Shown here one piece after another: positions 1-8,603 of a DNA stretch of 64,000 nucleotides. The notes under the pieces were generated by a model that was given only the letters and a program-made list of their open reading frames with translations, was not told where the DNA came from and did not search any database. Every line of letters begins with the position of its first letter. The stretch's first letter is position 1. The stretch is taken from positions 62,001 through 126,000 of the forward strand of contig NZ_PKUU01000006.1 of assembly GCF_002899675.1 (NCBI RefSeq), read 5' to 3'. A program made the position numbers and the translations under genes. The stretch comes from Clostridium sp. chh4-2. Lineage in GTDB: Bacteria > Bacillota > Clostridia > Lachnospirales > Lachnospiraceae.

Positions 1-575
1 CAAAGCGTTTTTATAGATCCGCATCCGTCGATTCTGGCTGCTTCTTCCAGCTCTTTCGGAATATTTCTCAGGAACTGGATCAGCATGAATACAAAATAAG
101 TATCGGTTGCAAATAAAGTTGGCACGATAAGCGCCAGGTAAACAGGAGAATCAACCCAACCGAATTTATTGAACATAATAAACTGAGGAACGTTCAATAC
201 TACCTGAGGAAGGAACAGGGTTGACATCAGCACTGCGAATAAGAAGCCTTTTCCCTTGAACTGGAATCTGGCAAATCCGTATGCTGTAATCGTTGCTGAA
301 ATAATGGTAAAAATTACTTTTGGTAAAACGATGGAATATGTATTGATCATCGCTTTAATGATGTCGATATCTCCGCCATAGCTCTTCATCGCATTCTTAT
401 AGCCGCTGAGAGTAGGATTCTTCGGAATAAATCCGATTCCGCTGAAGATCTCGTTGTTTGTCTTAAATGTAGCTCCAACCATCCAGATCAGAGGATAAAT
501 CATAATAAGGCCTACGGCAATCAACACAAAATAGCGAAAGAATGTATTGATTTTTCTCTTTGTCTCTCTAGTCAT
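1..575 (-). CDS. Carbohydrate ABC transporter permease, MalG/UgpE type (partial)
   Basis: Inner-membrane permease of a CUT1-family sugar ABC transporter; the 3' part of the gene (C-terminus of the protein) lies beyond the left edge. About 191 codons are readable from the ATG at 573-575. The sequence shows an N-terminal membrane segment after MTRETKRKINTFFRYF, further hydrophobic segments, and the EAA loop signature (EEAARIDGCG) that docks with the ATPase. The start is 6 bases after the stop of the upstream permease, with a GGAGGT ribosome site overlapping that stop. It is the third gene of a binding protein-permease-permease operon. The neighbouring GH105, GH28 and GH88-like genes suggest pectin-derived oligosaccharides as substrate; that is inference. 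No ATPase gene is seen, as usual for CUT1 systems sharing MsmK-type ATPases. Confidence 0.9.
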   Translation of the reverse strand, partial: MTRETKRKINTFFRYFVLIAVGLIMIYPLIWMVGATFKTNNEIFSGIGFIPKNPTLSGYKNAMKSYGGDIDIIKAMINTYSIVLPKVIFTIISATITAYGFARFQFKGKGFLFAVLMSTLFLPQVVLNVPQFIMFNKFGWVDSPVYLALIVPTLFATDTYFVFMLIQFLRNIPKELEEAARIDGCGSIKTL

Positions 576-580
576 TACCT

Positions 581-1510
581 CTACCTCCCATCCTCATCTG
601 AATAATAAACCCATTTCTTCTGGCTGATAAATGCGATAACCGTAAATGTCATAACGATCAGGAACAGCAGCCAAGCCTGTGCGCTGGCCATACCCATCTC
701 GTAGCTCTTAAATGCGTTGTTGTAAATAAGCAGGGAAATCAGCGTTGTAGAGCTTCTCGGTCCGCCCTGCGTAATGATGTAAGGTCCGTTGAATTCCTGG
801 AATGCCTGGCATAACTGAGTAACCAGGTTGTAGAAAATAACCGGTGTGATTAACGGAACCGTGATGCTGAAAAACTGTCTCCATTTACCCGCTCCATCGA
901 TGGAAGCTGCTTCATAGAGGTCATTGGACACGCCTTTTAATGCGGCCAGGAAGATAACCATGGCTGAACCGAACTGCCAAACCCTGAGCAGGCAGATAAC
1001 GAACAGAGCATGGGACGGGCTTGCCAGCCAGTTAGGTCCCTGTACTCCGATATAGCTCAGTAAAATGTTGATAATACCTTCATCTTTAAATACCGCTTTC
1101 CACAGCACCGCGATGGCAATGGAACCGCCCAGAATGGATGGAATATAGTAAGCAGTACGGAAAAGATTCACACCTTTTAACTTGAAATTCAGAATATAGG
1201 CAATGAACAGAGCAAAAACCAGTTTCAGCGGCACAGTCATAAAGGCGTACTTCATCGTAACCACAAAAGCTTTCACAATTTTCTTAGTATGTATAATCTC
1301 GTCGTAGTTCATCAGGCCATATTTTGAAATTCCGTCAAACAAATGATAGTCAGTAAAACTGTAAAAAAGTGATGATCCAAACGGATATACCTTAAAAATA
1401 AGAAATCCGATCAGCCATGGCAGGATAAAGAAAAAGCCGGCATTTTCCTGAATGGTCTTTTTTAAACCTTTACGGTTTGCTGGCTGGTTCATAGCTGCTG
1501 GTTGCTTCAT
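581..1510 (-). CDS. Carbohydrate ABC transporter permease, MalF/UgpA type
   Basis: A 309-residue sugar permease of the binding-protein-dependent transport family, pairing with the downstream MalG-type permease in the membrane. An N-terminal cytoplasmic stretch is followed by a first membrane segment near residues 28-50 (FFFILPWLIGFLIF) and five more hydrophobic segments. The EAA loop reads EAASIDGAGKWRQFF near residue 200. Length is normal for the family. The start is supported by an AGGAGGT site at 1517-1523. It sits between the lipoprotein gene at 1574-2971 and the second permease, all in one operon. Confidence 0.92.
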   Translation of the reverse strand: MKQPAAMNQPANRKGLKKTIQENAGFFFILPWLIGFLIFKVYPFGSSLFYSFTDYHLFDGISKYGLMNYDEIIHTKKIVKAFVVTMKYAFMTVPLKLVFALFIAYILNFKLKGVNLFRTAYYIPSILGGSIAIAVLWKAVFKDEGIINILLSYIGVQGPNWLASPSHALFVICLLRVWQFGSAMVIFLAALKGVSNDLYEAASIDGAGKWRQFFSITVPLITPVIFYNLVTQLCQAFQEFNGPYIITQGGPRSSTTLISLLIYNNAFKSYEMGMASAQAWLLFLIVMTFTVIAFISQKKWVYYSDEDGR

Positions 1511-1573
1511 ACCTATACCTCCTCTTTCTAATGCGGCAGAAACCTTTAAAAGTCTCCGCCGCGGTTCAAATAA

Positions 1574-2971
1574 TTATTTATGCAGTACTTTGTTAATACC
1601 TTCAATCAATACGTCTGCTGCTTCATCTGATTCATAATCGCCGTAGCTTAAACCGGCCATTACCTCCCAGTAAACACCTTCGTTTGTAGCTTTTAATGCG
1701 CTTGCCTCGAATTTAGGATCAAGCGGGAATGATACATATGCAAGAACTTTTTCATTGGCTTCTGCAACTACTTCGTTCAATAAACCTTTATCTTTGCAAA
1801 TCTGTAATCCTGCTGCTGAACATGGGATACCTCTTTCAGAACCAACCGGTTCAACGCCTTCTGCTTCATTTAAAAGGAAGTTGATTAAAGCTGCACATTC
1901 TGCCGGATATTTTGTGTTTTCAGAGATACCAAAGCACATGGATACTTTTGCGAATCCGCCTTTGTATTCGCCCATATCTGCAAATTCTTCACCAACTACG
2001 AATTCCTGGCCTTCATTTAAAGCGCCCATCTGTTTGGTTGCTGCGGAATCCCACTCGAAGATACCTGCATATCTTCCTTCCATCCACTTAGGATTCTTAT
2101 CAAAGGAAGCTGCTCCGTCGCCTGCGATGGTTGCAATAGACGGAATTACATGTTCGTCTTCCAGGGACTGAATGAAATCAAGACCTTCCTGGATTTCCTC
2201 TTTGCTGTACTGTAATTCGTTGTTCTCAACCCATGGTTTTCCGTACTTGGATTCCAGATAGTATACCATGAAAATGGTTCTGTCATATTCGTTCATTGCA
2301 AGCGGATAATAATCATCGCCTAATTTCTCTTTAAATACTTTACCTGCTTCGATCAGTTCAGCCAGTGTGGTCGGTGTTGCAAGACCGGCCTGGTCGTATG
2401 TAGTCTTGTTCCAGTAGAAGATTCTTCCTGTCATGGAGATCGGAACGCCCTGAAGTTTATCAGCTACGGTACACTGTGCTAAATAATCAGAAGAAAACTG
2501 TGTCAAATCCAGAATATCGGATACTTTATTCAGATCATAGAAAGCGCTTCCGTCAGAGCTGAAAGAGGTGATCCAGTTCCAGTTGATCTGGTTAACGTCC
2601 GGTGCAGTTCCTGTTGCAAACTGAGAAGACATCTTATCTTCCCAGCCGTCCCATGCTGCATAAGAAGATTTAACTGTAATGTTCGGATATTTTTCCATGA
2701 ATGCTTCAACTGCTTTTAAAGTAGCTTCATGTCTTGCATCTCCGCCCCACCAGCTGAAGGTGATCTCAATCGGATCTGTGGTGTTAACGGTCAGCCCTTC
2801 TGCTGCTGCCGGCTCTGCGGTTGTCTCCGCCGCTGTTTCTGTTTTCTCTGCTTCTGTGGACTGTGCCGCAGGAGCTTCCTCTTTCTTAGCTCCGCCGCCG
2901 CATGCTGCCAAGCTTGCTGTCATGGCCGCTGCCATAACTAATGATAATGCTTTCTTCCAATTCTTTCTCAT
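1574..2971 (-). CDS. Extracellular solute-binding lipoprotein (family 1, sugar)
   Basis: A 465-residue substrate-binding lipoprotein of a CUT1 sugar transporter, anchored outside the membrane. It has a basic N-terminus, a hydrophobic stretch and a lipobox (LAAC, Cys24), followed by a low-complexity Ala/Glu/Thr linker to about residue 60, then the binding fold starting near ITFSWWGGDARHEATL. It is closely similar to the binding protein at 8604-9995: both share SWWGGD-RHE, YPNI-V and GTAPDV-Q-NWNW blocks, so the two are paralogues. It is the first gene of the operon with two permeases. A strong promoter lies about 150 bases upstream, and a palindromic operator-like site lies in the untranslated leader. 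The substrate is inferred from the neighbours to be a pectin or rhamnogalacturonan fragment. Confidence 0.9.
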   Translation of the reverse strand: MRKNWKKALSLVMAAAMTASLAACGGGAKKEEAPAAQSTEAEKTETAAETTAEPAAAEGLTVNTTDPIEITFSWWGGDARHEATLKAVEAFMEKYPNITVKSSYAAWDGWEDKMSSQFATGTAPDVNQINWNWITSFSSDGSAFYDLNKVSDILDLTQFSSDYLAQCTVADKLQGVPISMTGRIFYWNKTTYDQAGLATPTTLAELIEAGKVFKEKLGDDYYPLAMNEYDRTIFMVYYLESKYGKPWVENNELQYSKEEIQEGLDFIQSLEDEHVIPSIATIAGDGAASFDKNPKWMEGRYAGIFEWDSAATKQMGALNEGQEFVVGEEFADMGEYKGGFAKVSMCFGISENTKYPAECAALINFLLNEAEGVEPVGSERGIPCSAAGLQICKDKGLLNEVVAEANEKVLAYVSFPLDPKFEASALKATNEGVYWEVMAGLSYGDYESDEAADVLIEGINKVLHK

Positions 2972-3013
2972 AAGACATTCTCCCTTTCTTATAATGTTGC
3001 ATTTTTTTAATTT

Positions 3014-3027
3014 TGCAAAGGTTTGCA
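3014..3027. promoter_or_regulatory. Operator-like palindrome in leader of binding-protein gene
   Basis: TGCAAAGGTTTGCA, a 6-bp inverted repeat around GG. It lies about 90 bases downstream of the predicted transcription start of the 1574-2971 gene, a position that would suit a roadblock repressor. It is nearly identical to the site at 3234-3247. The form is like LacI/CcpA-family operators, but no LacI-type gene is in the window. Confidence 0.5.
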
Positions 3028-3119
3028 GTTTCTTCTTTAAAATTATGCATCTCCGCTATTATCCTCGGGCAAAACCCCTGATTTGTAAAGCAAACATGCA
3101 CTTTCTTGTTCATGTTTTT

Positions 3120-3148
3120 ACTATATCACTGATCACCCCATGTGTCAA
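3120..3148 (-). promoter_or_regulatory. Sigma-A type promoter for the 1574-2971 operon
   Basis: On the minus strand: TTGACA (3143-3148), 17-base spacer, TATAGT (3120-3125) preceded by TGA, i.e. an extended -10. The predicted start of transcription is near 3113. This leaves a leader of about 140 bases with the palindrome at 3014-3027. The intergenic stretch 2972-3286 holds only this promoter, the divergent promoter and two palindromes. Confidence 0.75.
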
Positions 3149-3197
3149 TTGTATATTTCGTATAGCTTTATAATATTTTTTTATGGAAAATGCCTAA

Positions 3198-3225
3198 TTT
3201 ACTTTTATTTTAAATATGTTATCAT
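3198..3225 (+). promoter_or_regulatory. Promoter for GH105 gene
   Basis: TTTACT (3198-3203), 16-base spacer, TATCAT (3220-3225) preceded by TGt (extended -10). The predicted start near 3232 falls just before or inside the palindrome 3234-3247, so a bound repressor would block initiation. Confidence 0.55.
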
Positions 3226-3233
3226 TAAAGAAA

Positions 3234-3247
3234 TGCAAACGTTTGTA
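3234..3247. promoter_or_regulatory. Operator-like palindrome at GH105 transcription start
   Basis: TGCAAACGTTTGTA with a perfect CAAACGTTTG core. It matches the site at 3014-3027 in 12 of 14 positions, so one regulator probably controls both divergent units. It resembles LacI-family operators and deviates from the cre consensus at two positions. Confidence 0.5.
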
Positions 3248-3286
3248 AGTTTTCATTTTCTATCATAATAAAAGGAGAATCATTAC

Positions 3287-4411
3287 ATGGAAATACTGGA
3301 CCGCTACATTCATCAGCTGTTAGAAAAAAGCACTCCGGAAGCTCCTATCTGGTATAAGGAAGAGATCGGAACAGACGGACATTCCGGTTGGAATTATATG
3401 GATGGCTGTATGATTAAAGCTATTTTGGAGCTTTACCATATAACCCAGAACAGCCTCTATCTGGAATTTGCTGATCATTTCATCGATCACTTTGTGAGAG
3501 AAGACGGTTCTATCGTTTCTTACGATCCAAAAGAACACAACCTTGACAATGTTAATGCCGGAAAAACATTATTTGACTTATATAAATTAACAGGCAAAGA
3601 AAAGTACCGTAAGGGTATGGATACTGTGTACAGTCAGTTGAAAGAACAGCCCCGCACTTCCACCGGAAACTTCTGGCATAAGGAGATCTATCCAAACCAG
3701 ATCTGGCTGGACGGCCTTTATATGGCCCAGCCGTTCTATATGCAGTACGAGGTTGAATATAACGGCTGCAAAAACTGTATGGACATCATTTCCCAGTTCA
3801 GGAATGTACATAAGCTGATGCGGGACTCCAGAAACGGTCTTTACTATCATGCATATGATGATTCCCGCAGCATGTTCTGGTGCGATAAGGTGACCGGCTT
3901 ATCCGATAACTTCTGGCTCAGAGCCTTAGGCTGGTTCGCCATGGCCCTGATCGACACCATGGAGATCATGCCGAAAACCATGATTGCTGAAAAAGAAGAA
4001 CTGAATCAGATTTACCGTGACTTAATCGACTCCATGCTCCCTTACCAGGATGAAGAAACCGGAATGTGGTATCAGGTCGTAAACCGGGGGGGCATAGCTC
4101 CTAACTATCTGGAAACTTCCGGTTCTGCAATCTTTGCTTATGCCATTATGAAAAGTGTACGTTTGGGATATCTGCCGGAAAGCTACCGTGCATTTGGTGA
4201 AAAAGCCTTTTACGGCACCTGTGAAAAATATCTGTCTGAAGAAAACGGGGAGCTGCAGTTAGATGGTATCTGTCTCGTTGCCGGTCTCGGCAATGTAGAG
4301 CACAGAGAAGGAACCTTTGACTACTATATGAGAGAACCTGTTGTTAAGAATGAGGCCAAAGGCGTGGCTCCGCTGATTCTGGCTTATATAGAAACGATGA
4401 TGATAAAGTAA
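3287..4411 (+). CDS. Unsaturated rhamnogalacturonyl hydrolase, GH105 (YteR/YesR-like)
   Basis: A 374-residue (alpha/alpha)6-barrel enzyme expected to remove the unsaturated galacturonyl residue left by rhamnogalacturonan lyases, in the cytoplasm after uptake. No signal peptide is present, which agrees with an intracellular role. The proposed catalytic Asp of the family is at residue 142 in NQIWLDGLYMAQPF. Other family blocks are YMDGCMIKA near residue 38, GKTLFDLY near 92 and LGWFAMALIDT near 214. Length is typical. It is transcribed away from the sugar-binding lipoprotein operon and shares a paired operator with it. A long-stem terminator follows at 4432-4470. Confidence 0.88.
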   Translation: MEILDRYIHQLLEKSTPEAPIWYKEEIGTDGHSGWNYMDGCMIKAILELYHITQNSLYLEFADHFIDHFVREDGSIVSYDPKEHNLDNVNAGKTLFDLYKLTGKEKYRKGMDTVYSQLKEQPRTSTGNFWHKEIYPNQIWLDGLYMAQPFYMQYEVEYNGCKNCMDIISQFRNVHKLMRDSRNGLYYHAYDDSRSMFWCDKVTGLSDNFWLRALGWFAMALIDTMEIMPKTMIAEKEELNQIYRDLIDSMLPYQDEETGMWYQVVNRGGIAPNYLETSGSAIFAYAIMKSVRLGYLPESYRAFGEKAFYGTCEKYLSEENGELQLDGICLVAGLGNVEHREGTFDYYMREPVVKNEAKGVAPLILAYIETMMIK

Positions 4412-4431
4412 ATGAATTAATGATCGGTATC

Positions 4432-4470
4432 AGGCCGGCTAAGGGAACAGTTTGTTTCTGCAGCCGGCCT
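4432..4470. terminator. Bidirectional terminator-like hairpin
   Basis: AGGCCGGCT (4432-4440) pairs with AGCCGGCCT (4462-4470) across a 21-base loop. It lies between the convergent GH105 and GntR genes. The T-tract is weak on both sides (TCTGTCTTT on plus). Confidence 0.55.
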
Positions 4471-4478
4471 TCTGTCTT

Positions 4479-5219
4479 TCAGCCGATCTCTTCTTTTCCC
4501 TCTGCGGTCTTCATAAGAAAACGCAGCATTCCGAAGGAATCGAGAGAGATTCTATTTGCCAGAAGATCACAGTAATCTTCCCGGGATGTCTGAATGTGAA
4601 CCATGATCGCCTGTACTGCGCCATCCCCGTCTTTATTCCGGATGCATTCCAGCACCCTGCTGTGATCATTATAAGCCTTTTTCTGATAGGAACGCTCCAG
4701 ATATGACAATACCCTCAGACGGGATAATTGAATTCGGAGCGATTCATAGAATCTGATCAGGCGCTTGTTTTCAGAAAGCAACACAAGGCAGTTGTGGAAT
4801 TGCTGGTCAAAATAAAACTGACGTTTGATATTTCCCGCCTGATCCATCTCCTCCATCTGACGGTTGATCTTCTCCAGATATGCAAATGACTCCTCTTTAA
4901 TCCCCCGCTCCATAGCCAGTTTCAGGCACATCATCTCGATACATTCACGGGCGGCAAAGATATCGCGGATATCTTCCTCCGTGATCTCACACACGATATA
5001 CCCCCGTCCCTGTCCTCCGTCATAGATCAGGCCGTCGTTTTCCAACTGCCCCAATGCCTGACGGATCGGAGTACGGCTCATGCTGAGTTCCTTACTCAAT
5101 GTAAAATCCGAAATCTCCTGCCCGGGATAAAGTTCAAAATCACAAATCTTCTGTTTTATTTTCTCATATGCCTCTTCTACTAAAGATACCTTGTTTTCCA
5201 GTTTCTGCACCCCGCTCAC
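4479..5219 (-). CDS. GntR-family transcriptional regulator (FadR subfamily, FCD domain)
   Basis: A 246-residue DNA-binding regulator. The N-terminal winged helix spans about residues 12-78 (LSMSRTPIRQALGQLENDGLI). An all-helical FCD effector domain follows (about 85-220), with the His/Asp positions that usually bind a metal visible in FDQQFHNCL, YNDHSRVLECI and MVHIQTSRED. The start is a GTG (5217-5219) after an AGGA site. It is the last gene of the operon binding protein-GH88/105-GH28-isomerase-GntR, so it is likely the local regulator. Relatives (UxuR, ExuR, KdgR-like FCD proteins) respond to uronates or their breakdown products. A 19-bp palindrome inside the operon promoter (10047-10065) is a candidate target, by inference. 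Confidence 0.85.
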   Translation of the reverse strand: MSGVQKLENKVSLVEEAYEKIKQKICDFELYPGQEISDFTLSKELSMSRTPIRQALGQLENDGLIYDGGQGRGYIVCEITEEDIRDIFAARECIEMMCLKLAMERGIKEESFAYLEKINRQMEEMDQAGNIKRQFYFDQQFHNCLVLLSENKRLIRFYESLRIQLSRLRVLSYLERSYQKKAYNDHSRVLECIRNKDGDGAVQAIMVHIQTSREDYCDLLANRISLDSFGMLRFLMKTAEGKEEIG

Positions 5220-5237
5220 ATTCCTTTCCTGCCTGAA

Positions 5238-6053
5238 CTATATCAATTTGCTCATGGTCTCATAACTCTTTTCTGCCGAACATATAGGATCTGGGAAATT
5301 AAAACTTTCCACAGCCAGCGCATGTTCATACCCCGCTTCTTTCAAAGCAGCCGCTGTCTCCGCAAAATCATAATGTCCATGTCCTGCATACCAGCGGTCG
5401 CTGTCCGCAATATGCACGTGTCCGATCTGATCCCCTGCCTTCAATATAGCCTCTCTGATATTGCCCTCTTCGATGTTCATGTGATATGTATCCAGGTGGA
5501 GCTTCAGCCATGGCGAACCCACTTGTTTAAGCAGTTCAAGGCCTTCGTCAATGTTATTTACATAATCGCATTCATACCGGTTCATCAGCTCAATCCCCAG
5601 GGTTACCCCATATTGGGCAGCGAAATCACAGCATTCCCCCAGCCCTTCCATCAAAAGCTTCTTATAGAGATCAAGGCTGGAGCACTGGGCCACTTTTCCG
5701 CGTATCAGGCCCAAAATAACGACTGCATGATCGTAATCCGCGGCTGTCAGTATATGATCTTTTAAGCGTTTCACCGCTCCCTGACGCTTCTCTTTCTCTT
5801 CGCTGGTCAAAGACAGGTGATCGATGCCATATGCCGTTCCGGTACCGATAGAAGTAAGCTCTAATCCGTACTGTGCCAACAGCCGTTTCATCTCATTTCT
5901 GTCCACCAGCGCGGAATCATGGATATGGACCTCCGCTCCATTATACCCTATCGATGCGATTTGTGACAAGCACTCTTCCAGTCCGCCCCGGAAAACTACC
6001 GGAGCTTTTGCCCTCAGATGTGTCATTTCTGTACATGTCATTGATAACTTCAT
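5238..6053 (-). CDS. Sugar phosphate isomerase/epimerase (xylose isomerase-like TIM barrel)
   Basis: A 271-residue TIM-barrel protein of the AP endonuclease 2/xylose isomerase-like superfamily. Metal-site blocks typical of the family are visible: GIELMNRYECDYVNN (Glu), LKLHLDTYHMNIEE (Asp, His) and IGHVHIADSDRWYAGHGHYDF (His, Asp). The C-terminal AVESF carries the last conserved Glu. Start is at 6053 after an AAAGGT site. It lies between the GH28 and GntR genes in one operon, so it may isomerise or epimerise a sugar released from pectin. The exact substrate cannot be read from sequence. Confidence 0.8.
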   Translation of the reverse strand: MKLSMTCTEMTHLRAKAPVVFRGGLEECLSQIASIGYNGAEVHIHDSALVDRNEMKRLLAQYGLELTSIGTGTAYGIDHLSLTSEEKEKRQGAVKRLKDHILTAADYDHAVVILGLIRGKVAQCSSLDLYKKLLMEGLGECCDFAAQYGVTLGIELMNRYECDYVNNIDEGLELLKQVGSPWLKLHLDTYHMNIEEGNIREAILKAGDQIGHVHIADSDRWYAGHGHYDFAETAAALKEAGYEHALAVESFNFPDPICSAEKSYETMSKLI

Positions 6054-6067
6054 AATTTAATACCTTT

Positions 6068-7636
6068 CTACCGGCGGATCACTTCGTCCACATTTATAAT
6101 TTCTATCGGTTCCCCTTCTGCGCCTGTAACAGTCACATCATGAAGGATTAATTTGTTAACATTATTGATATAAATGCCTTTATTGGTGCACGGCTCCACA
6201 TCTGCCATCATGGCCGGATACTCCGGGGTTGGATTCTCGGCAAAATCGATTTTAACATTCTCAAATGTGATCTCTTCCACCTTAGATTCCGGAAGTCCGT
6301 AGATAAATGCCGCCGCCACATGGCAGTCATGCGCTTCGATATTCCGGAATGCCAGCTGCTTGATCTGAGGTGTTCTGTCGTCCACCGGGAGAGCTTCCTT
6401 GGTGCTCACATATTCCGAATGTCCGTCCGGATCACAGCACCAATAGTAAGAGTTAACCACAAATGGGGTCAGCACCCCTTTCATCTTGATATTTTCAAAG
6501 GTGATGTCCTCGATAACCGCATCCTTGCCGCGTCCCCGTCTGGTCTTTACCCTCAGCCCCCGGTCCGTGACTTCAAAAATACAGTCTCTGCACACCAGAT
6601 GTTTCACGCCGGCCGCCATCTCGCTGCCTAAGGTCACGGAACCGTGTCCATGCTTCATGCAGCACTGCCGGATCATTACATTCTGAGACGGAACTTTGTA
6701 TTTATTGCCCATATAGAATTTTCCCGACTTCATGGCTATGCAGTCATCGCCCAGGGAGAAATAAACGCCGACCACTTCCAGGCCGTCCACTGATTCCGGG
6801 TCCATTCCATCCGTATTCGGAGAAACCTTGGGGTTCAATACGGTCAGATCAATCCACCTGGTATTGTTTGAAAAATAAGGGTGCAGATTCCAGGCCGGAC
6901 TGTTTTGGATGGTAAGGCCGTGAACGGTGATATTTTCGCAATGATTTAGGAAAATCATTCTTGGGCGGTATGCGCCTTCTGTCTTCAGGCGTCCGTCTCC
7001 CTCCCACCAGTTTTCAAAGCTGGCATTGCCGTCCAGAGTTCCGCCTCCGGTGATCACCACGTTATGTACGTTAATTCCCGTAATAATGGATGCAAAGCTG
7101 TCCAGCGGATTTCCCTCCCAGGACCCCAGGTTGTATTCTGAACTCTCATCATAGCTCTCAATCAGCCCCGGAAGGATGGGGAACTTGGAGCGCTCCGTAT
7201 AGGCGGAAAGCACCGCTTCATCATCCAGTTCCAGAATCAGATCGCTTTTTAAAAACAGGGAGGATACTTTATAGATTCCCTTAGGTATCCACACCCGGCT
7301 GTTGGCCGGACAAGCGTTAATGGCCGCCTGAATGCAGATGGTGTCATCATGCTGCCCGTCCCCTCTGGCGCCGAATTTTCTCACATCCAGGGTTACAAAT
7401 TCATATTCGGTAGAACATGTAACAACTTCCGATTCGTCCGTATCATTTTTGATCTGAATCTGATATTCCGTATCAGGCTTCAGCCCTTTAATCGTCTGAA
7501 CCGCTTTTTTCGCATCCATATAGTGTTCGCCGTTAAGAAAGATCTGATAAGGCCGGTCTGTATAATAAATTCCCTGGTCTTTCAGTTCAATTGTCATTCT
7601 CCTGGCCGTCTTTAAAATAATATCAAATGAAATCAT
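6068..7636 (-). CDS. Glycoside hydrolase family 28 (polygalacturonase-like)
   Basis: A 522-residue right-handed beta-helix enzyme that hydrolyses galacturonosyl linkages in pectin or rhamnogalacturonan. The N-terminal 80 residues look like a fibronectin III-type domain (TEYQIQIKN). The catalytic blocks of the family are all present: SPNTDGMD (274-276 NTD), GDDCIAMKSGK (DD 297-298), GHGSVTLGSE (330-332) and RGLRVKTRRGRG (RVK 362-364). There is no signal peptide, so it probably acts inside the cell on imported oligosaccharides. Start is supported by GAGAGG. The stop of the upstream GH88/105-like gene is 13 bases away. Confidence 0.92.
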   Translation of the reverse strand: MISFDIILKTARRMTIELKDQGIYYTDRPYQIFLNGEHYMDAKKAVQTIKGLKPDTEYQIQIKNDTDESEVVTCSTEYEFVTLDVRKFGARGDGQHDDTICIQAAINACPANSRVWIPKGIYKVSSLFLKSDLILELDDEAVLSAYTERSKFPILPGLIESYDESSEYNLGSWEGNPLDSFASIITGINVHNVVITGGGTLDGNASFENWWEGDGRLKTEGAYRPRMIFLNHCENITVHGLTIQNSPAWNLHPYFSNNTRWIDLTVLNPKVSPNTDGMDPESVDGLEVVGVYFSLGDDCIAMKSGKFYMGNKYKVPSQNVMIRQCCMKHGHGSVTLGSEMAAGVKHLVCRDCIFEVTDRGLRVKTRRGRGKDAVIEDITFENIKMKGVLTPFVVNSYYWCCDPDGHSEYVSTKEALPVDDRTPQIKQLAFRNIEAHDCHVAAAFIYGLPESKVEEITFENVKIDFAENPTPEYPAMMADVEPCTNKGIYINNVNKLILHDVTVTGAEGEPIEIINVDEVIRR

Positions 7637-7648
7637 CCCATTAACCTC

Positions 7649-8482
7649 TCAATCCGCCGCTTTGGCAGCACTTTGATCCAATGAAGAACAGCCCGCATCT
7701 TTTCCATGAAGTTTCGCGTATTCTCCATATGCCATCAGCATAATTCCTGCACATTCATCTGTCAATCCTTCATGATCCGGCAGTGACTGCTCTGCTGCTT
7801 CCTGGTATTTTTCCGCAAGCAGAGCGCCCAGACGGCAGCCCTTTAAAACAGAGTAAACTGCATAGGGTGATGTTCTGTCATCAACCAGCTTCAAACCGGC
7901 TTTAAAATACTTCTCCGCATTTTTATAATGGTCAAATACCTCTTCTGAAATCAGGCTGCTGCTGTCTATTAATGCCATCAGATAGTAACCGGATGTTTCC
8001 TGATCCATGCCCGAGAGCTGCTCTGCAGCCATACGGTTTGCGTCTGACAGCTGTTTTTGAATCTGGTGATATCCCTCTTTCCCACGGAACTGATTCTCAT
8101 ATTCCAGTATGAAAGGTTCTGCCAGAAAGAGATTCTCTGTCCACGGACCTTCCAAAACCGCATCCTGCCGGCTCTCAATCCACTGCCACAGCCTGCAGGC
8201 CGTCTTCTTATAAACCTCTTCACCGGTTTCTCTGTACAATGGAAAAAGATGCCGTCCGCATCCCAAAACCGCGAAATTTATCATCCCGCTGTCCCGGTCT
8301 TTCAGATCCTGTACCAGCTGATCCATCGCATTTTTCACTGTCTCACGGCATCCTTCATGATTGTACGCTTCATACAGATTCCAAATTCCCGTTAACGCGA
8401 GGGCCGTCTTAGCGGTCCAGTCCCATCTTTCAGTCTGTTTCATCTTTTCTGCATAAGAGATTATTTCTTTTTCAGATAACAT
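7649..8482 (-). CDS. GH88/GH105-like glycoside hydrolase, short six-hairpin protein
   Basis: A 277-residue protein rich in alpha-helical hairpin patterns such as WDWTAKTALALTGIWNLYEAY, YKKTACRLWQWIES and EPFILEYENQF. These resemble the unsaturated glucuronyl/rhamnogalacturonyl hydrolase fold. It is about 100 residues shorter than the GH105 enzyme at 3287-4411, and a clear equivalent of the WLDGLYM active-site block is replaced by ENLFLAEPF. The catalytic Asp is therefore not obvious and activity is uncertain. It is cotranscribed with GH28. The 42 bases upstream have no promoter, so expression depends on read-through of the terminator at 8525-8548. Confidence 0.6.
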   Translation of the reverse strand: MLSEKEIISYAEKMKQTERWDWTAKTALALTGIWNLYEAYNHEGCRETVKNAMDQLVQDLKDRDSGMINFAVLGCGRHLFPLYRETGEEVYKKTACRLWQWIESRQDAVLEGPWTENLFLAEPFILEYENQFRGKEGYHQIQKQLSDANRMAAEQLSGMDQETSGYYLMALIDSSSLISEEVFDHYKNAEKYFKAGLKLVDDRTSPYAVYSVLKGCRLGALLAEKYQEAAEQSLPDHEGLTDECAGIMLMAYGEYAKLHGKDAGCSSLDQSAAKAAD

Positions 8483-8524
8483 ATTCCCGTCGTTTCCTCT
8501 CTGTTAAATGATTTCCTTCTAAAA

Positions 8525-8548
8525 ACAAGGGGGAAATTCCCCCCTTGT
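8525..8548 (-). terminator. Intrinsic terminator between binding protein and hydrolase genes
   Basis: ACAAGGGGG (8525-8533) pairs with CCCCCTTGT (8540-8548) around a 6-base loop. On the minus strand it is followed by TTTTT. It follows the binding-protein stop by 55 bases. Partial termination here would give much more binding protein than enzyme, a common design in such operons. Confidence 0.85.
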
Positions 8549-8603
8549 CTTCCACCTGCCTTTACAGTGAAACCGCCTCAGCTCTTCTGTTCATTCAGCT
8601 AAA

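Noticed and set aside
2886-3113. 75-codon minus-strand ORF over the start of the first binding-protein gene
   Set aside because: It overlaps the signal-peptide coding region in another frame and covers the operator-like site; no ribosome site or family match.
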